Shown here: positions 33,970 to 42,162 of the stretch, piece after piece
How positions within the stretch are numbered: the stretch's first letter is position 1
How the letters are laid out: every line of letters begins with the position of its first letter
Assembly: GCF_049727805.1 (NCBI RefSeq)
Contig: NZ_JBCNYA010000016.1
Coordinates: forward strand, 22,770 to 86,769
Direction of reading: 5' to 3'
Source: Frateuria_A sp049727805
Lineage (GTDB): Bacteria; Pseudomonadota; Gammaproteobacteria; Xanthomonadales; Rhodanobacteraceae
Length of the DNA stretch: 64,000 nucleotides
The notes under the pieces: model-generated
Database searches by the model: none
Told to the model about the DNA's origin: nothing
The model's input: the letters and a program-made list of their open reading frames with translations, nothing else
Made by a program: the position numbers and the translations under genes

Positions 33970-34998
33970 ATGATGAACAACCTGTATCGGAACCTGGGCT
34001 ACGTCGTGCTCCTTGCCGGGACCATCGGCCTGGCGCAGGCCGACGGCACGCGTCCCGCCGCCGCGCAGCAACGCATCCCGGACAGCTATGCGCAGGCGGA
34101 CACGCTGGTCGACCTCGGCCATGGCCGCCACCTCAACCTGCGCTGCACGGGCAGCGGCGCGCAGACCATCATGCTGGAGGCCGGCGCGGTCGCCGATTCC
34201 TCCACCTGGTACAAGGTGCAGCCGCTGCTGGCCTCGTCCGCGCGCGTATGCGCCTATGACCGCGCCGGCTACGGTTTCAGCAGCGAAGGGCCTATGCCGC
34301 GCAATCTCGATGCCGACGTCGCGGACCTGCACGCGTTGATCCGGCATGCCCATATCAAGACGCCGCTGGTCCTGGTCGGACATTCGCTGGGCAGCAATAT
34401 CGTGCGGAGCTATGCAAGCCGCTACCCAACCGACGTGAACGCGATGGTCCTGATCGATCCGCCCGCGCAGGACATCGCGAAGTACGCGCCCGCCTGGCAG
34501 AAGGACGAAGACGCCATGTCGGTGCAACGGTTCGACTTCCTCGACCGGTGCGAGGCGGCCGCCGAAAAAGGCAAGCTCCCCTCCACCACGCCGGAGCTGC
34601 ACGACTGTCTGGGCGACGCCAATCCGCTGGCGAGCGCAAAGGTCAATGCGGCGGACCTGGCCCGCATGTCGAAGCCGGCGTTCTGGCACACGGTGCTTTC
34701 AGTGCTTCACGACAACGTCGAGGTGTTCAAACAGCCGGTGCCGGCCAGCGAGACGCACGGATCGACGCCCCTGATCGTGTTGTCCGCCGACAACACCTAC
34801 GCCGACGCCCTGCCACGTGACCGCAAGGGACTCGAACAGGCCCGCGCCGAAACGCAGAAGCAGATCGTCGCCACCTCGTCACGCGGCACGCTGGTGCGGG
34901 TCACGAAAACCTCGCACGAAATCCAGAACGACCAGCCGGGTGCGGTGGTCAAGGCGATCGAACAGGCCCTGCGGCTCGCCCAGGCCTCGCCCAGATAG
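33970..34998 (+). CDS. Secreted alpha/beta hydrolase
   Basis: A 342-residue hydrolase with a signal peptide (LGYVVLLAGTIGLAQA, then DG). It shows oxyanion region IMLEAGAVADSSTW, YDRAGYGFS, nucleophile elbow GHSLGS and catalytic His in TSHEIQ near the end. The substrate is unknown; the closest families hydrolyse esters or amides. Two adjacent ATG codons stand at the start; GGAGACGA precedes them. It is divergent from the TetR gene, which probably controls it. Confidence 0.88.
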   Translation: MMNNLYRNLGYVVLLAGTIGLAQADGTRPAAAQQRIPDSYAQADTLVDLGHGRHLNLRCTGSGAQTIMLEAGAVADSSTWYKVQPLLASSARVCAYDRAGYGFSSEGPMPRNLDADVADLHALIRHAHIKTPLVLVGHSLGSNIVRSYASRYPTDVNAMVLIDPPAQDIAKYAPAWQKDEDAMSVQRFDFLDRCEAAAEKGKLPSTTPELHDCLGDANPLASAKVNAADLARMSKPAFWHTVLSVLHDNVEVFKQPVPASETHGSTPLIVLSADNTYADALPRDRKGLEQARAETQKQIVATSSRGTLVRVTKTSHEIQNDQPGAVVKAIEQALRLAQASPR

Positions 34999-35126
34999 CA
35001 TTGTTCCGCGCCGACGAAAGGAGAAGGCCGAGGCTGCCTTCATCGAAGATCGGCGCGCGGGTCACATGGCTCCAACCCGCCACTGCGCAGTCTTGCGCAC
35101 ACGCAACCGGCGAGAGGCGGGACCTG

Positions 35127-35729
35127 ATGGACACGCGAACGAACGGCCACAGAGATCGAAGCGAACTTCCCGCCAGGGCCCTGCTGACCGGCACCGTGGC
35201 GTGCCTCGCCTCGGCGGCGGCCCTCGCGTTGCTGGCCAGGGCCGAAGGCAAGGACGCCTTGCGGCCCATCAACGCGACCAGCCACTGGCTGCATGGCGAG
35301 AAGGCAGCCGAGTGTGACAAGCCCGATGCCATGCACACATTGATCGGCTTCGCGACCCACTACGCATCGGCCGTGTTCTGGGCACTGCCCTTCGAGTACT
35401 GGCGGGCCAGGCGCCGCCCGCCTTCGGCCGGCAGGCTCCTGCGTGGTGCCTGCGTGACGTCCGCGATCGCTGCTGCCGTGGACTACGGGGTCACCCCGAA
35501 GCGATTCACGCCCGGATGGGAACTCGTACTCGGCAGGCGCTCCATGGTGGCGGCCTATGGCGCTCTGGCGCTTGGCCTGGCTTTCGGTACGAAGCTTGCG
35601 CAGGGCCTGGTGGACCGCCATCGGGAAACGCCGCGGCAATCGCCATCGCGGGAACAAGACTCATCCTGGGCGGGGCCGATGGCATCAGCCCCGTCCCATG
35701 CCCTTCGCGCGCCCTTGCGCGCGTCGTAA
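35127..35729 (+). CDS. Membrane protein of unknown function
   Basis: A 200-residue protein with about four hydrophobic segments (ARALLTGTVACLASAAALAL, IGFATHYASAVFWALPFEYW, ACVTSAIAAAVDYG, SMVAAYGALALGLAFGTKLA) and a polar, Ser/Arg-rich C-terminus. The stretch INATSHWLHG followed by THYASAVFW contains His residues near a membrane surface and is probably conserved. No family is recognised. It begins 128 bases after the hydrolase stop, with a GAGAGGCGGG-type site before the ATG. Confidence 0.75.
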   Translation: MDTRTNGHRDRSELPARALLTGTVACLASAAALALLARAEGKDALRPINATSHWLHGEKAAECDKPDAMHTLIGFATHYASAVFWALPFEYWRARRRPPSAGRLLRGACVTSAIAAAVDYGVTPKRFTPGWELVLGRRSMVAAYGALALGLAFGTKLAQGLVDRHRETPRQSPSREQDSSWAGPMASAPSHALRAPLRAS

Positions 35730-35746
35730 GCGACGGTCGACGGCTT

Positions 35747-36490
35747 CTACATCGGCGGCATCGCGGCGGGCGTCCCGTCGGACCAGGCGGCGACACCGAC
35801 CAGCAGCACCGACAACGGCGGCAGCTTCGCCGCCTCGGCCTGATGGTCAGCCGCGTAGAACCAGTAGTTCCCGCCGAAGATCGGAGAGCCGGACGCGTTG
35901 GCGCCCCAGTCGGCGCCGTCCTTGAAGGGGACGTAGAACATGACGTGCGCCATGTCATGGCCGCCGTCGTCGGAAAGATAGGACGACTTCGACATCATGT
36001 AGCACATCGCGCCCGGTTCCAGAGGCGGGATCTCCTTGGTACGCAGGGCGGCCTTGATGCGGTCGGCGATCTGGACGTCGGAGCGGCCGGCAAGGGTCAT
36101 CGCGGTGCGCAGCTTGGCGATCGGCGTCACGCTGCGCGCCGCCTGCGGGTTGTCGCATCCTGCGGCGCGGATCTTCGGGTTCCATCGCTCGGGCCAGTCC
36201 GGCGCACCGCTGAAACCCCTGGCCACCCAGCAGACGAATCCGTTGGTACCGGTGACGGCGGTTTCATAGCCCGTCGGGGTCAGCACCAGGACGGTCGCGT
36301 CTTTGGAAATGGAAGCCGGCGCGGCACTCCTGGCCAGGGCGATTTCCCGGCCACGGTCCATGAGGTAGGCCTTGACCGGAGCCATGCGGGGATACGAGTC
36401 CGCCGCATGTGCGGCAGCGCCGATCAAGGCGGAAGCGGCCAGGGCGAGGCAGGCCATCTGCCTGGCGACGAGCCTGCCCGCCGCGCTCAT
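35747..36490 (-). CDS. Secreted protein of unknown function
   Basis: A 247-residue protein with a signal peptide (RQMACLALAASALIGAAAHA). The mature part has four Cys (FVCWV, AGCDNP, AMCYMM), a KDATVLVLTPTGYETAVTGT segment and GHDMAHVMFYVPF near the C-terminus. The beginning resembles secreted proteins that sit behind oxidative-stress genes, but I do not recognise the family. GGAGG lies 10 bases before the ATG chosen; a longer frame starting at 36562 is possible. Confidence 0.78.
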   Translation of the reverse strand: MSAAGRLVARQMACLALAASALIGAAAHAADSYPRMAPVKAYLMDRGREIALARSAAPASISKDATVLVLTPTGYETAVTGTNGFVCWVARGFSGAPDWPERWNPKIRAAGCDNPQAARSVTPIAKLRTAMTLAGRSDVQIADRIKAALRTKEIPPLEPGAMCYMMSKSSYLSDDGGHDMAHVMFYVPFKDGADWGANASGSPIFGGNYWFYAADHQAEAAKLPPLSVLLVGVAAWSDGTPAAMPPM

Positions 36491-36772
36491 AGCCTGCGGC
36501 CTCCGACCGGCCCCGTCAGAACCGCGTCCATGGCTGCCAGACATCCGTGCGATCGTCGTCATGAACATTGCATCGTCCTCCGGGTAGCGCCGGCTGCGCG
36601 GCTCGATTCAAGGTCCTGGTTGCGCGGCCCCTTCCCGGCCGCCTGTCGGAACGACGAAGTGGATCGTCTGAAATCGACATCGACCAGGAAACTTTTCCAC
36701 CCTTGAAACTTCGTATCGCTCGGCGCCCCGTTGCTCGCGTTTGCATACGGTCGAGTGCGACACCTGCTTCCG

Positions 36773-37204
36773 TCAGTTGATGATCTCGCCCAAACCTTCC
36801 TCGACGCGCCGCCGCAGTTCGCGGATGAACTCCGCGTCGTAGGGCTCCCAGCTTTCGAGCTCGCCCACGATCCGCAGCGGAGAGGCGCTTCGATACGACC
36901 GCGTCGGGTTGCCACGGAACTTCTTGTTCGTGACGTTCGGGTCGTCTTCGAACGCGTCGGTTGGCACGACGACATAGACCCGCGGCCTTCCCGCACCTCG
37001 CGCCATTTCCGCGGCAAGGCCGGCGCCCTTCGGCACGGTCGTGAAGTAGACATGGTTCATCACGACCCGATCGTCGTAATTGGAAGTGAACCCGGCCCTC
37101 AACAGATCGCCGACCGAAAGATCTGCCCTCGTCCCATGGAAGAACGGCCCTTCCACTCGGTCGCAGTTCTCAGCGGAAACCGGAATCCACTCGTCGTCAT
37201 GCAT
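36773..37204 (-). CDS. arr: NAD-dependent rifampin ADP-ribosyltransferase (Arr)
   Basis: A 143-residue Arr enzyme, the usual length. Family hallmarks are contiguous: WIPVSAENC, GPFFHGTRADLSVGDLLRAG, HVYFTT, VYVVVPTDAFEDDP, NVTNKKF, GNPTRSYRS and PLRIVGELESWE. The enzyme transfers ADP-ribose from NAD to the C23 hydroxyl of rifamycins and inactivates them. The H, Y and D of the Arr active site are present. No integron, transposase or other resistance gene is adjacent, so this looks like an intrinsic chromosomal copy. Whether it confers resistance depends on expression. Confidence 0.93.
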   Translation of the reverse strand: MHDDEWIPVSAENCDRVEGPFFHGTRADLSVGDLLRAGFTSNYDDRVVMNHVYFTTVPKGAGLAAEMARGAGRPRVYVVVPTDAFEDDPNVTNKKFRGNPTRSYRSASPLRIVGELESWEPYDAEFIRELRRRVEEGLGEIIN

Positions 37205-37308
37205 CGCCCGGCGCGCCTCACGCTTCCTGCCCGATCGGCAGGGCGGCGATCCTAGGTCACTCGGCAACCCTTGCCGCAAGTCCGGGTGGCTGATATACAT
37301 TGATGGTG

Positions 37309-37335
37309 GGAGGCGCAGTGCGCCTCCTTTTTTTT
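37309..37335 (+). terminator. Orphan plus-strand terminator
   Basis: GGAGGCGC and GCGCCTCC form a perfect 8-bp stem around AGT, followed by eight T. The gene on its left (arr) runs on the minus strand, so no annotated plus-strand gene ends here. It may end a small RNA or act as an attenuator for the gene beginning near 37.4-37.5 kb. Confidence 0.75.
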
Positions 37336-37490
37336 GCTGCTACTCCGCCGATAAACAGGCCCCTTCTCCGAGCTTCGCTTGCGAGATGGCAGAAGCGATT
37401 CATCGCCTTCGCCTCCCCTTTTGGCCCGACCCTGTGCCATGTGACGCGTCGTTCTACACTCCGCGCTGTCACCCGTGGGAAGCCAGAGAC

Positions 37491-38060
37491 GTGTCGACCT
37501 ACCGTGGCAGGAACATCCCGTGGCACGTCTATCACGGCGTCCCGCCCGGTTGGCGAGCCGAGCAAATGGTGGCCGAGCACGCGCGGCTTGGCGGCAGCTT
37601 CGCGCTGGGCATCCCCACGCCGGTCGAGATCGAAAGCCCTCACTCGGTTCCCGAACAGAAGGGCTGGCTGCACTACCGGCAGACGGTGCGCCGGTTGGCC
37701 GATGGCGTGCGGGCCGGCGATGCGGCCTGCGCGGAACTGGCCATCCGCTATATCGAGCTTCACTACATCGGCTCGTATGCCGGCTACCTGCGCGCGCGGC
37801 TGGCCAGCACGCTGAAGCACGCAGCGCTGGACGAAAGTCAGCGACGACGGCTCCACGACCATTTTGCCGCCCTCTGCCTGCGCGGCGAACAGCCCCACGA
37901 GTTCAAGGAATACTTCCGGCTGTGGCGCCGCATCGCACGCCCCTCCGAGCTGGACGACCTCCTGGCCTCCATGCGCGCATCGCCGGACGGCGAACGGCAG
38001 GCTGCGCGGCTGGCTTCGCGGCTGGGCAAGGAGCCAGCGGCTTGCATGCCAGGCAAATGA
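37491..38060 (+). CDS. Conserved protein of unknown function
   Basis: A 189-residue soluble protein if the GTG before STYRGRNIPWHVYHGV is the start; an ATG at 37386 would add 35 residues with less protein-like sequence. Visible features are an N-terminal segment rich in aromatic residues, a central stretch rich in His (AEHARLGGSFALGIPTPVEI) and a helical C-terminal half (LAIRYIELHYIGSYAGYLRA, RRRLHDHFAALC, FRLWRRIARPSELDDLL). No family is recognised. The coding pattern is good, but neither start has a strong ribosome site. Confidence 0.65.
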   Translation: MSTYRGRNIPWHVYHGVPPGWRAEQMVAEHARLGGSFALGIPTPVEIESPHSVPEQKGWLHYRQTVRRLADGVRAGDAACAELAIRYIELHYIGSYAGYLRARLASTLKHAALDESQRRRLHDHFAALCLRGEQPHEFKEYFRLWRRIARPSELDDLLASMRASPDGERQAARLASRLGKEPAACMPGK

Positions 38061-38412
38061 ACCTGGCCTGGTTCCGTCATTGCAATGTATCTCCGCATTC
38101 GAGTCCGACGGCCTGAAGCAAAGAAGCCCAAGCGCGTTTATTCGCGCGAGCCGACGCGCCTTCTTGAATGTCGACGCTGACTCTCGTGCCCGCTTTCGCA
38201 GGCATCAGGTCGCGCTCGGTTGCTCTCCCGTTGCAAGACCGAATTAAACGCGACGCAGCTTGTCGTCCAGTTCGCTTCGCGCCTCGCGTTTCACGACACA
38301 CATGCGGATACGAGCCTAGTTTCCTATGTCCGGCGCAGCTTATGTGGGGACCCGTGCCATGCGCCGGAAAACCACGCTTGTGACACGGCCGCAACGGCCG
38401 AAGGAGAGTGTC
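38061..38412 (+). other. Intergenic region and leader before the first TolB-like gene
   Basis: No gene is supported here. The middle (about 38180-38230) carries a degenerate TGCCCGCTTTCGCAGGCA stem that resembles repeated extragenic palindromes. The right end holds the hairpin leader of the downstream gene. Confidence 0.4.
38386..38400 (+). promoter_or_regulatory. Leader hairpin abutting the ribosome site
   Basis: CGGCCG-CAA-CGGCCG forms a 6-bp GC stem with a 3-base loop immediately before AAGGAGAG. The same hairpin and ribosome site stand before the paralogous gene at 50614, so the element was duplicated with the gene or is conserved. A translation-control role is inferred. Confidence 0.5.
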
Positions 38413-39762
38413 ATGCAAGTTCCCTCGCGTCATCGTGTGTTCCTCGCACTAGCCTGCCTGTTCACCGCCGCGTTCACGGCCCAGCCCTTGCCGGCCGAGG
38501 CGCAGGCTCCGCACGCCGAGGCGCAGGCCTCGCCCGGTACGATTCTCTTCGTGCGGGAAGTCATGGGCCTTTATGCCGGCGAGGAGACGGTCACCGGCCT
38601 CGTGCTTTTCAGCATCCACGACGATGGGTTCGGCGAACGCCAGCTCACGCCTTATGCCCACTACGTCTACAACGTGCCGGCCCTTTCCGATATTCCGATC
38701 TACACCGAGGCATGGCTCGTCAACGCCTTCTCCCCAAGCGGACGTTACAGCCTGTTCCTGAAGGCAAGCTCCGATTACCCGCTCTACGGCACCACGAAAT
38801 TCCGCGGCAAGTTCTTCATCATGAACTCGCTGGGCCAGCTCACCAAGCCGCTGTTCTCCGGCAGCGACGACCTGAAGGCCCCGCGTGATGGCCCGAGCCA
38901 CGGCGGTGTCACCTGGGGGCCGGCCGGGACCAACGAGATTGCCTACACCAACGCGGCCGACGACCGGCCTTCCTCGCACCATGCCTGCGTTCGGCTGATG
39001 CATCCGGACGGCACCGGCAACCACCTGTTGTGGTGCGCAACCCGCTGGAAGTACAAGGCCCTCCAAGGGGTTCGCTGGTCCGGCGACGGCAGCCGCCTGC
39101 TGGTGTACGCCGTGCTTGCCAAGGTCAAGGGCCAGGATCCCAACGGCGTTGCGGACCTGTACCTGATCGATACCGCGACCGGTGCCGCGACGCTGGTGCA
39201 GAGCGCCCTCAGGCCGCCCACCCAGAACGGCACCGGCGATGTGTCGTATGACGGCCACGAGGTGGTCTACAGCGTGGCTTACTTCTCGGAAAACACCGGT
39301 TCGTGTCCGGTGCCGACCGATTTCTACTCGGTGACGTGGTGCGCCAGGAACATGCTCACGGGTCAGACGGTCCCGCTGGTCGACCCCGACAACGTGGTGC
39401 GCCTGGCATCGTACGGCCAGGCGCTGATTTCCACGGATGGTTCACGGGTCTTCCTGACCGGGACCACCAGGGATCTTGGGGACAAACCGTTATATGAAAT
39501 CTATGCCATCAACACCGATGGCACGGGTCTGCGCCAGATCACCCAGCCGTGCGCTCCCGTCGACGGCGGCACTTCGTTGTGGTGGAAGCTGGTGCGCCTG
39601 TCTCCCGATGGCACGCGAATGCTTGCGAATTGCCGGGTCGAACAGTATCCGCCCGCGCCTCCGACCGATTACACGAATATCTACGTGGTCAACCTGGCCG
39701 ATGGCAGCGCCCGCTACGTGACCCATGGCGCGGCCTACGACTGGCACGTACCCACGCCGTGA
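38413..39762 (+). CDS. Secreted TolB-like beta-propeller protein, paralogue 1
   Basis: A 449-residue protein with a signal peptide (VFLALACLFTAAFTAQPLPA). It is built of PD40/WD40-like blades: FSIHDDGFGERQLTPYAHY, RLMHPDGTGNHLLWC, VRWSGDGSRLLVYAV, DVSYDGHEVVYSV, ALISTDGSRVFLTGT, AINTDGTGLRQITQ, LSPDGTRMLANC. It ends RYVTHGAAYDWHVPTP. Paralogues lie at 40079-41377 and 50614-51918; copy 3 is closer in sequence. The fold mediates protein or ligand contacts; no enzyme motif is seen. AAGGAGAG precedes the ATG. A terminator follows. Confidence 0.88.
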   Translation: MQVPSRHRVFLALACLFTAAFTAQPLPAEAQAPHAEAQASPGTILFVREVMGLYAGEETVTGLVLFSIHDDGFGERQLTPYAHYVYNVPALSDIPIYTEAWLVNAFSPSGRYSLFLKASSDYPLYGTTKFRGKFFIMNSLGQLTKPLFSGSDDLKAPRDGPSHGGVTWGPAGTNEIAYTNAADDRPSSHHACVRLMHPDGTGNHLLWCATRWKYKALQGVRWSGDGSRLLVYAVLAKVKGQDPNGVADLYLIDTATGAATLVQSALRPPTQNGTGDVSYDGHEVVYSVAYFSENTGSCPVPTDFYSVTWCARNMLTGQTVPLVDPDNVVRLASYGQALISTDGSRVFLTGTTRDLGDKPLYEIYAINTDGTGLRQITQPCAPVDGGTSLWWKLVRLSPDGTRMLANCRVEQYPPAPPTDYTNIYVVNLADGSARYVTHGAAYDWHVPTP

Positions 39763-39773
39763 CACACGGACTG

Positions 39774-39808
39774 CACCGCAGGCACGCAATGCGCCTGCGG
39801 TGTTCTCT
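39774..39808 (+). terminator. Terminator after paralogue 1
   Basis: CACCGCAGGC pairs with GCCTGCGGTG (10 bp) around a 9-base loop and is followed by the pyrimidine-rich TTCTCTCT. The T-run is imperfect. Confidence 0.7.
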
Positions 39809-40078
39809 CTACCGGCGTTCATTCCCGACGCGGGTGAATGAACTCACCTTTTCTTGCAGAAGCTCATGGGCTCGGAAACGAGGCCAGATATTGCCGTGCT
39901 TGGCCGACCGATCGAGGCGACAAGAAAAGCGATACCGGACAGGACAATACCTGTCACGGCGCCTAGACGGGTCTTAATGCAATACTAATCATTAGGGAGA
40001 CCTCCAGGCACCGAACGACCGCCGCAGCGCAACGTTGCGGCGCAAGAGGGGTATTGCCCCGAACCGGAGGAAACGCTC
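39803..40078 (+). other. Intergenic region before paralogue 2
   Basis: No gene is seen. Close to the ribosome site is a further hairpin, GCCGCA...TGCGGC (about 40019-40042), reminiscent in composition of the leader hairpins of the other two paralogues but not identical. A GGAGG site stands before the ATG of the next gene. Confidence 0.4.
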
Positions 40079-41377
40079 ATGCGTGTTTTCTCGTGCTTTG
40101 CGTTATCGATAGCCTTCGCTTGTGCTTCCACGGCCGCCATTGCCGGTTCCACACCGCCGAAAAAAATACTTTTCACGCGGGACCTGCTTGAAAAAATGCC
40201 GGGCAGCCAATTCGACGCGCCGGCCGCCGCTGCGCTCTACGTCATAGACGGCAACCGCCAGAATTTGCATCGACTGACCCCGCTGCAGGAGGGCCATTAC
40301 TACATCCCCGGCGTGGAAAGCAACGCATACGTGTGGACCGAGAATTCGAACATAGACTGGTTATCCAGAAACTTCTCCGCGACCGGCCAGATTCTGTTTT
40401 TCAACGGGCTCGCGTCTTCATTCCCGACCTATGCCGACTCGCTTAGCGGCAAGTACAAAATCCGCGATCCCAACGGCCACGTCCGCAACCTTTTTCCAGG
40501 ACAGGACGATGTTGCATCCGGCTGGGGCTTTGTCACGTGGGGACCGCCCGGCTCCCGCCTGATCGCCTTCACCAATTCCGCAAAAGCGCGTGTCGCGTCA
40601 CCCGCATGCGTCTATCTGATCCATCCGGACGGCAGCGGTGCGCACACCTTGTGGTGCCCTACGGGCTATAGCTCGCCCGTGGGCGTGACGGACCTGCGCT
40701 GGTCAGGCAACGCCAAGTACCTGCTCGCCTACGTCAACTGGGATCCCTATGACGATACCTATTCGAACAGGGACCTGTGGCGCATCAAGGTTGCGACCGG
40801 AGAGGCTACCCGCGTGGCGACCAACGTCACCGTCGGTGTCGACTATGGAACCGATGACATTTCCTACGACGGCAACAAGGTGCTGTTCACCGCCAACGGA
40901 ATCGACGATCCCTCCGAAGGCGGCTGCGAGGCAGTGGTCAACGATCCGCCCGCCAAGACGCTGTGCCTCGCGGACTTGACCAATGGGCGGCAGTTGAGAG
41001 TCCTGGCGCAGGATCCGACAGGAAACACGCTCATTTCGCCTGACGGAAACCGCACGCTGAGGTACGAGTTCGGCACGCCCTTGGGTCAGGACTACCCCGG
41101 GTATTCCGAGATCGACATTTTCCTTATCCGCACGAGCGACGGTTCGAAGGTGCGCCAACTGACCAGACCGCCCGCCGGTGGCTGGCCGCAAGGCTCCTAC
41201 GTGACCTGGAGGGCGGTGGCCTTCTCCCGCGACGGAAAGAAGCTGCTTGCGAACCGCGACGTAAGGGCTGCAGGAAAAGTCATTCCCACGACTGACTTTT
41301 TCATCATCAACCTTGTCGACAACAGGGTCTACCGCGTCGGCAAAGGCAACGCAGTGGACTGGTACCAACCGCAATAG
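40079..41377 (+). CDS. Secreted TolB-like beta-propeller protein, paralogue 2
   Basis: A 432-residue secreted propeller (signal peptide CFALSIAFACASTAAIAG). Blades are visible at LYVIDGNRQNLHRLTPLQ, YLIHPDGSGAHTLWCPTG, LRWSGNAKYLLAYVN, DISYDGNKVLFTANG, ISPDGNRTLRYEF and FSRDGKKLLANRD. It is clearly the same family as paralogues 1 and 3 but the most divergent, and its codon use is visibly AT-richer than neighbours. GGAGG precedes the ATG. It is followed by an intrinsic terminator. Confidence 0.88.
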   Translation: MRVFSCFALSIAFACASTAAIAGSTPPKKILFTRDLLEKMPGSQFDAPAAAALYVIDGNRQNLHRLTPLQEGHYYIPGVESNAYVWTENSNIDWLSRNFSATGQILFFNGLASSFPTYADSLSGKYKIRDPNGHVRNLFPGQDDVASGWGFVTWGPPGSRLIAFTNSAKARVASPACVYLIHPDGSGAHTLWCPTGYSSPVGVTDLRWSGNAKYLLAYVNWDPYDDTYSNRDLWRIKVATGEATRVATNVTVGVDYGTDDISYDGNKVLFTANGIDDPSEGGCEAVVNDPPAKTLCLADLTNGRQLRVLAQDPTGNTLISPDGNRTLRYEFGTPLGQDYPGYSEIDIFLIRTSDGSKVRQLTRPPAGGWPQGSYVTWRAVAFSRDGKKLLANRDVRAAGKVIPTTDFFIINLVDNRVYRVGKGNAVDWYQPQ

Positions 41378-41401
41378 CGACCCTTCAGGGTCTCACCAAC
41401 G

Positions 41402-41438
41402 GAGCGCTCGGCAGCAGGCACGCCGGGCGCTCTTTTTT
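41402..41438 (+). terminator. Terminator after paralogue 2
   Basis: GAGCGCTCGGC pairs with GCCGGGCGCTC (one T-G pair) and is followed by six T. Confidence 0.88.
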
Positions 41439-41509
41439 CCGCCCAGTTGTCCTCCGCCACTAGAGCGGCCCTGCAACATCCGACCTGACACTCCAGCACA
41501 CAGGGCGGA

Positions 41510-41540
41510 GGCGATTATTGCGATTTAATCGCCCCGTCCC
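41510..41540. repeat. REP-like palindrome, GATTA family
   Basis: GGCGATTA and TAATCGCC form an exact 8-bp inverted repeat with an 8-base loop, followed by CCGTCCCC. The layout resembles the other GGGAC-flanked AATT palindromes at 47115, 53371 and 55422. Confidence 0.5.
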
Positions 41541-41550
41541 CTTGGTTGCA

Positions 41551-41886
41551 CTACTTCGATTCCTTCTTGACGGTGACCGAGATCGAGAACCACCCTATCC
41601 CGACCGTCACAGTGATCGTCTTGGTTTTCGACTTTGCCGCGGCCCTTGCCCTTTTTGTCGGCGTGGCAGGCCCGGGTCCGGTCTCGTCCACCATGCTGAT
41701 CCGCACATCGCTGCTGACGTCGAGGTCCGCGAAGACCCTTTCCATCTCGGCACTGCTGCCGCTGTGCACGGCATCGATCAACCGCCTCGCAAAGTCCCCA
41801 TCATCTGCAAGCGCACTTGCGATCCGCTGCACCTGACCGGCGTACTTCCGGATCTCCCGGATGTCCCTCATGTCGCTTCTTGCCAT
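41551..41886 (-). CDS. Small protein of unknown function, precursor-like layout
   Basis: A 111-residue protein: a helical, acidic N-terminal part (MRDIREIRKYAGQVQRIA, DGDFARRLIDAVHSGSSAEM), a Gly/Pro linker, a basic KRARAAAKSKTK stretch and a hydrophobic beta-rich C-terminus (TITVTVGIGWFSISVTVKK). No family is recognised. The leader-linker-core shape recalls peptide precursors, but no maturation enzyme lies next to it. A GGGGGA site precedes the ATG giving MARSDMRD. It is divergent from the DUF5996 gene. Confidence 0.65.
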   Translation of the reverse strand: MARSDMRDIREIRKYAGQVQRIASALADDGDFARRLIDAVHSGSSAEMERVFADLDVSSDVRISMVDETGPGPATPTKRARAAAKSKTKTITVTVGIGWFSISVTVKKESK

Positions 41887-42162
41887 GACGAAATCCCCCA
41901 CCGCGCAGTCGGATTCCTCCCGCACCACGCTCTACACGCACATGGGCGAAAAACAGTTGAAGAAAAGGGAACGGTTCCGGTTGCCGGATACGCCACAGGC
42001 CCATGCCCGAAGCCGTGGTCGAGCGTGGTTGCAGACGAGACCGGAGAACCCGCTCGCTTGCGATGGTGGTTGATTGCCTCCGTCCTTTTCTTCCCCGTAA
42101 CGGGTAGCGCCCTACCCTCACCGCCTCGCCCGACCTGTGGCAACGGGTATCGGAGGAGTCGC

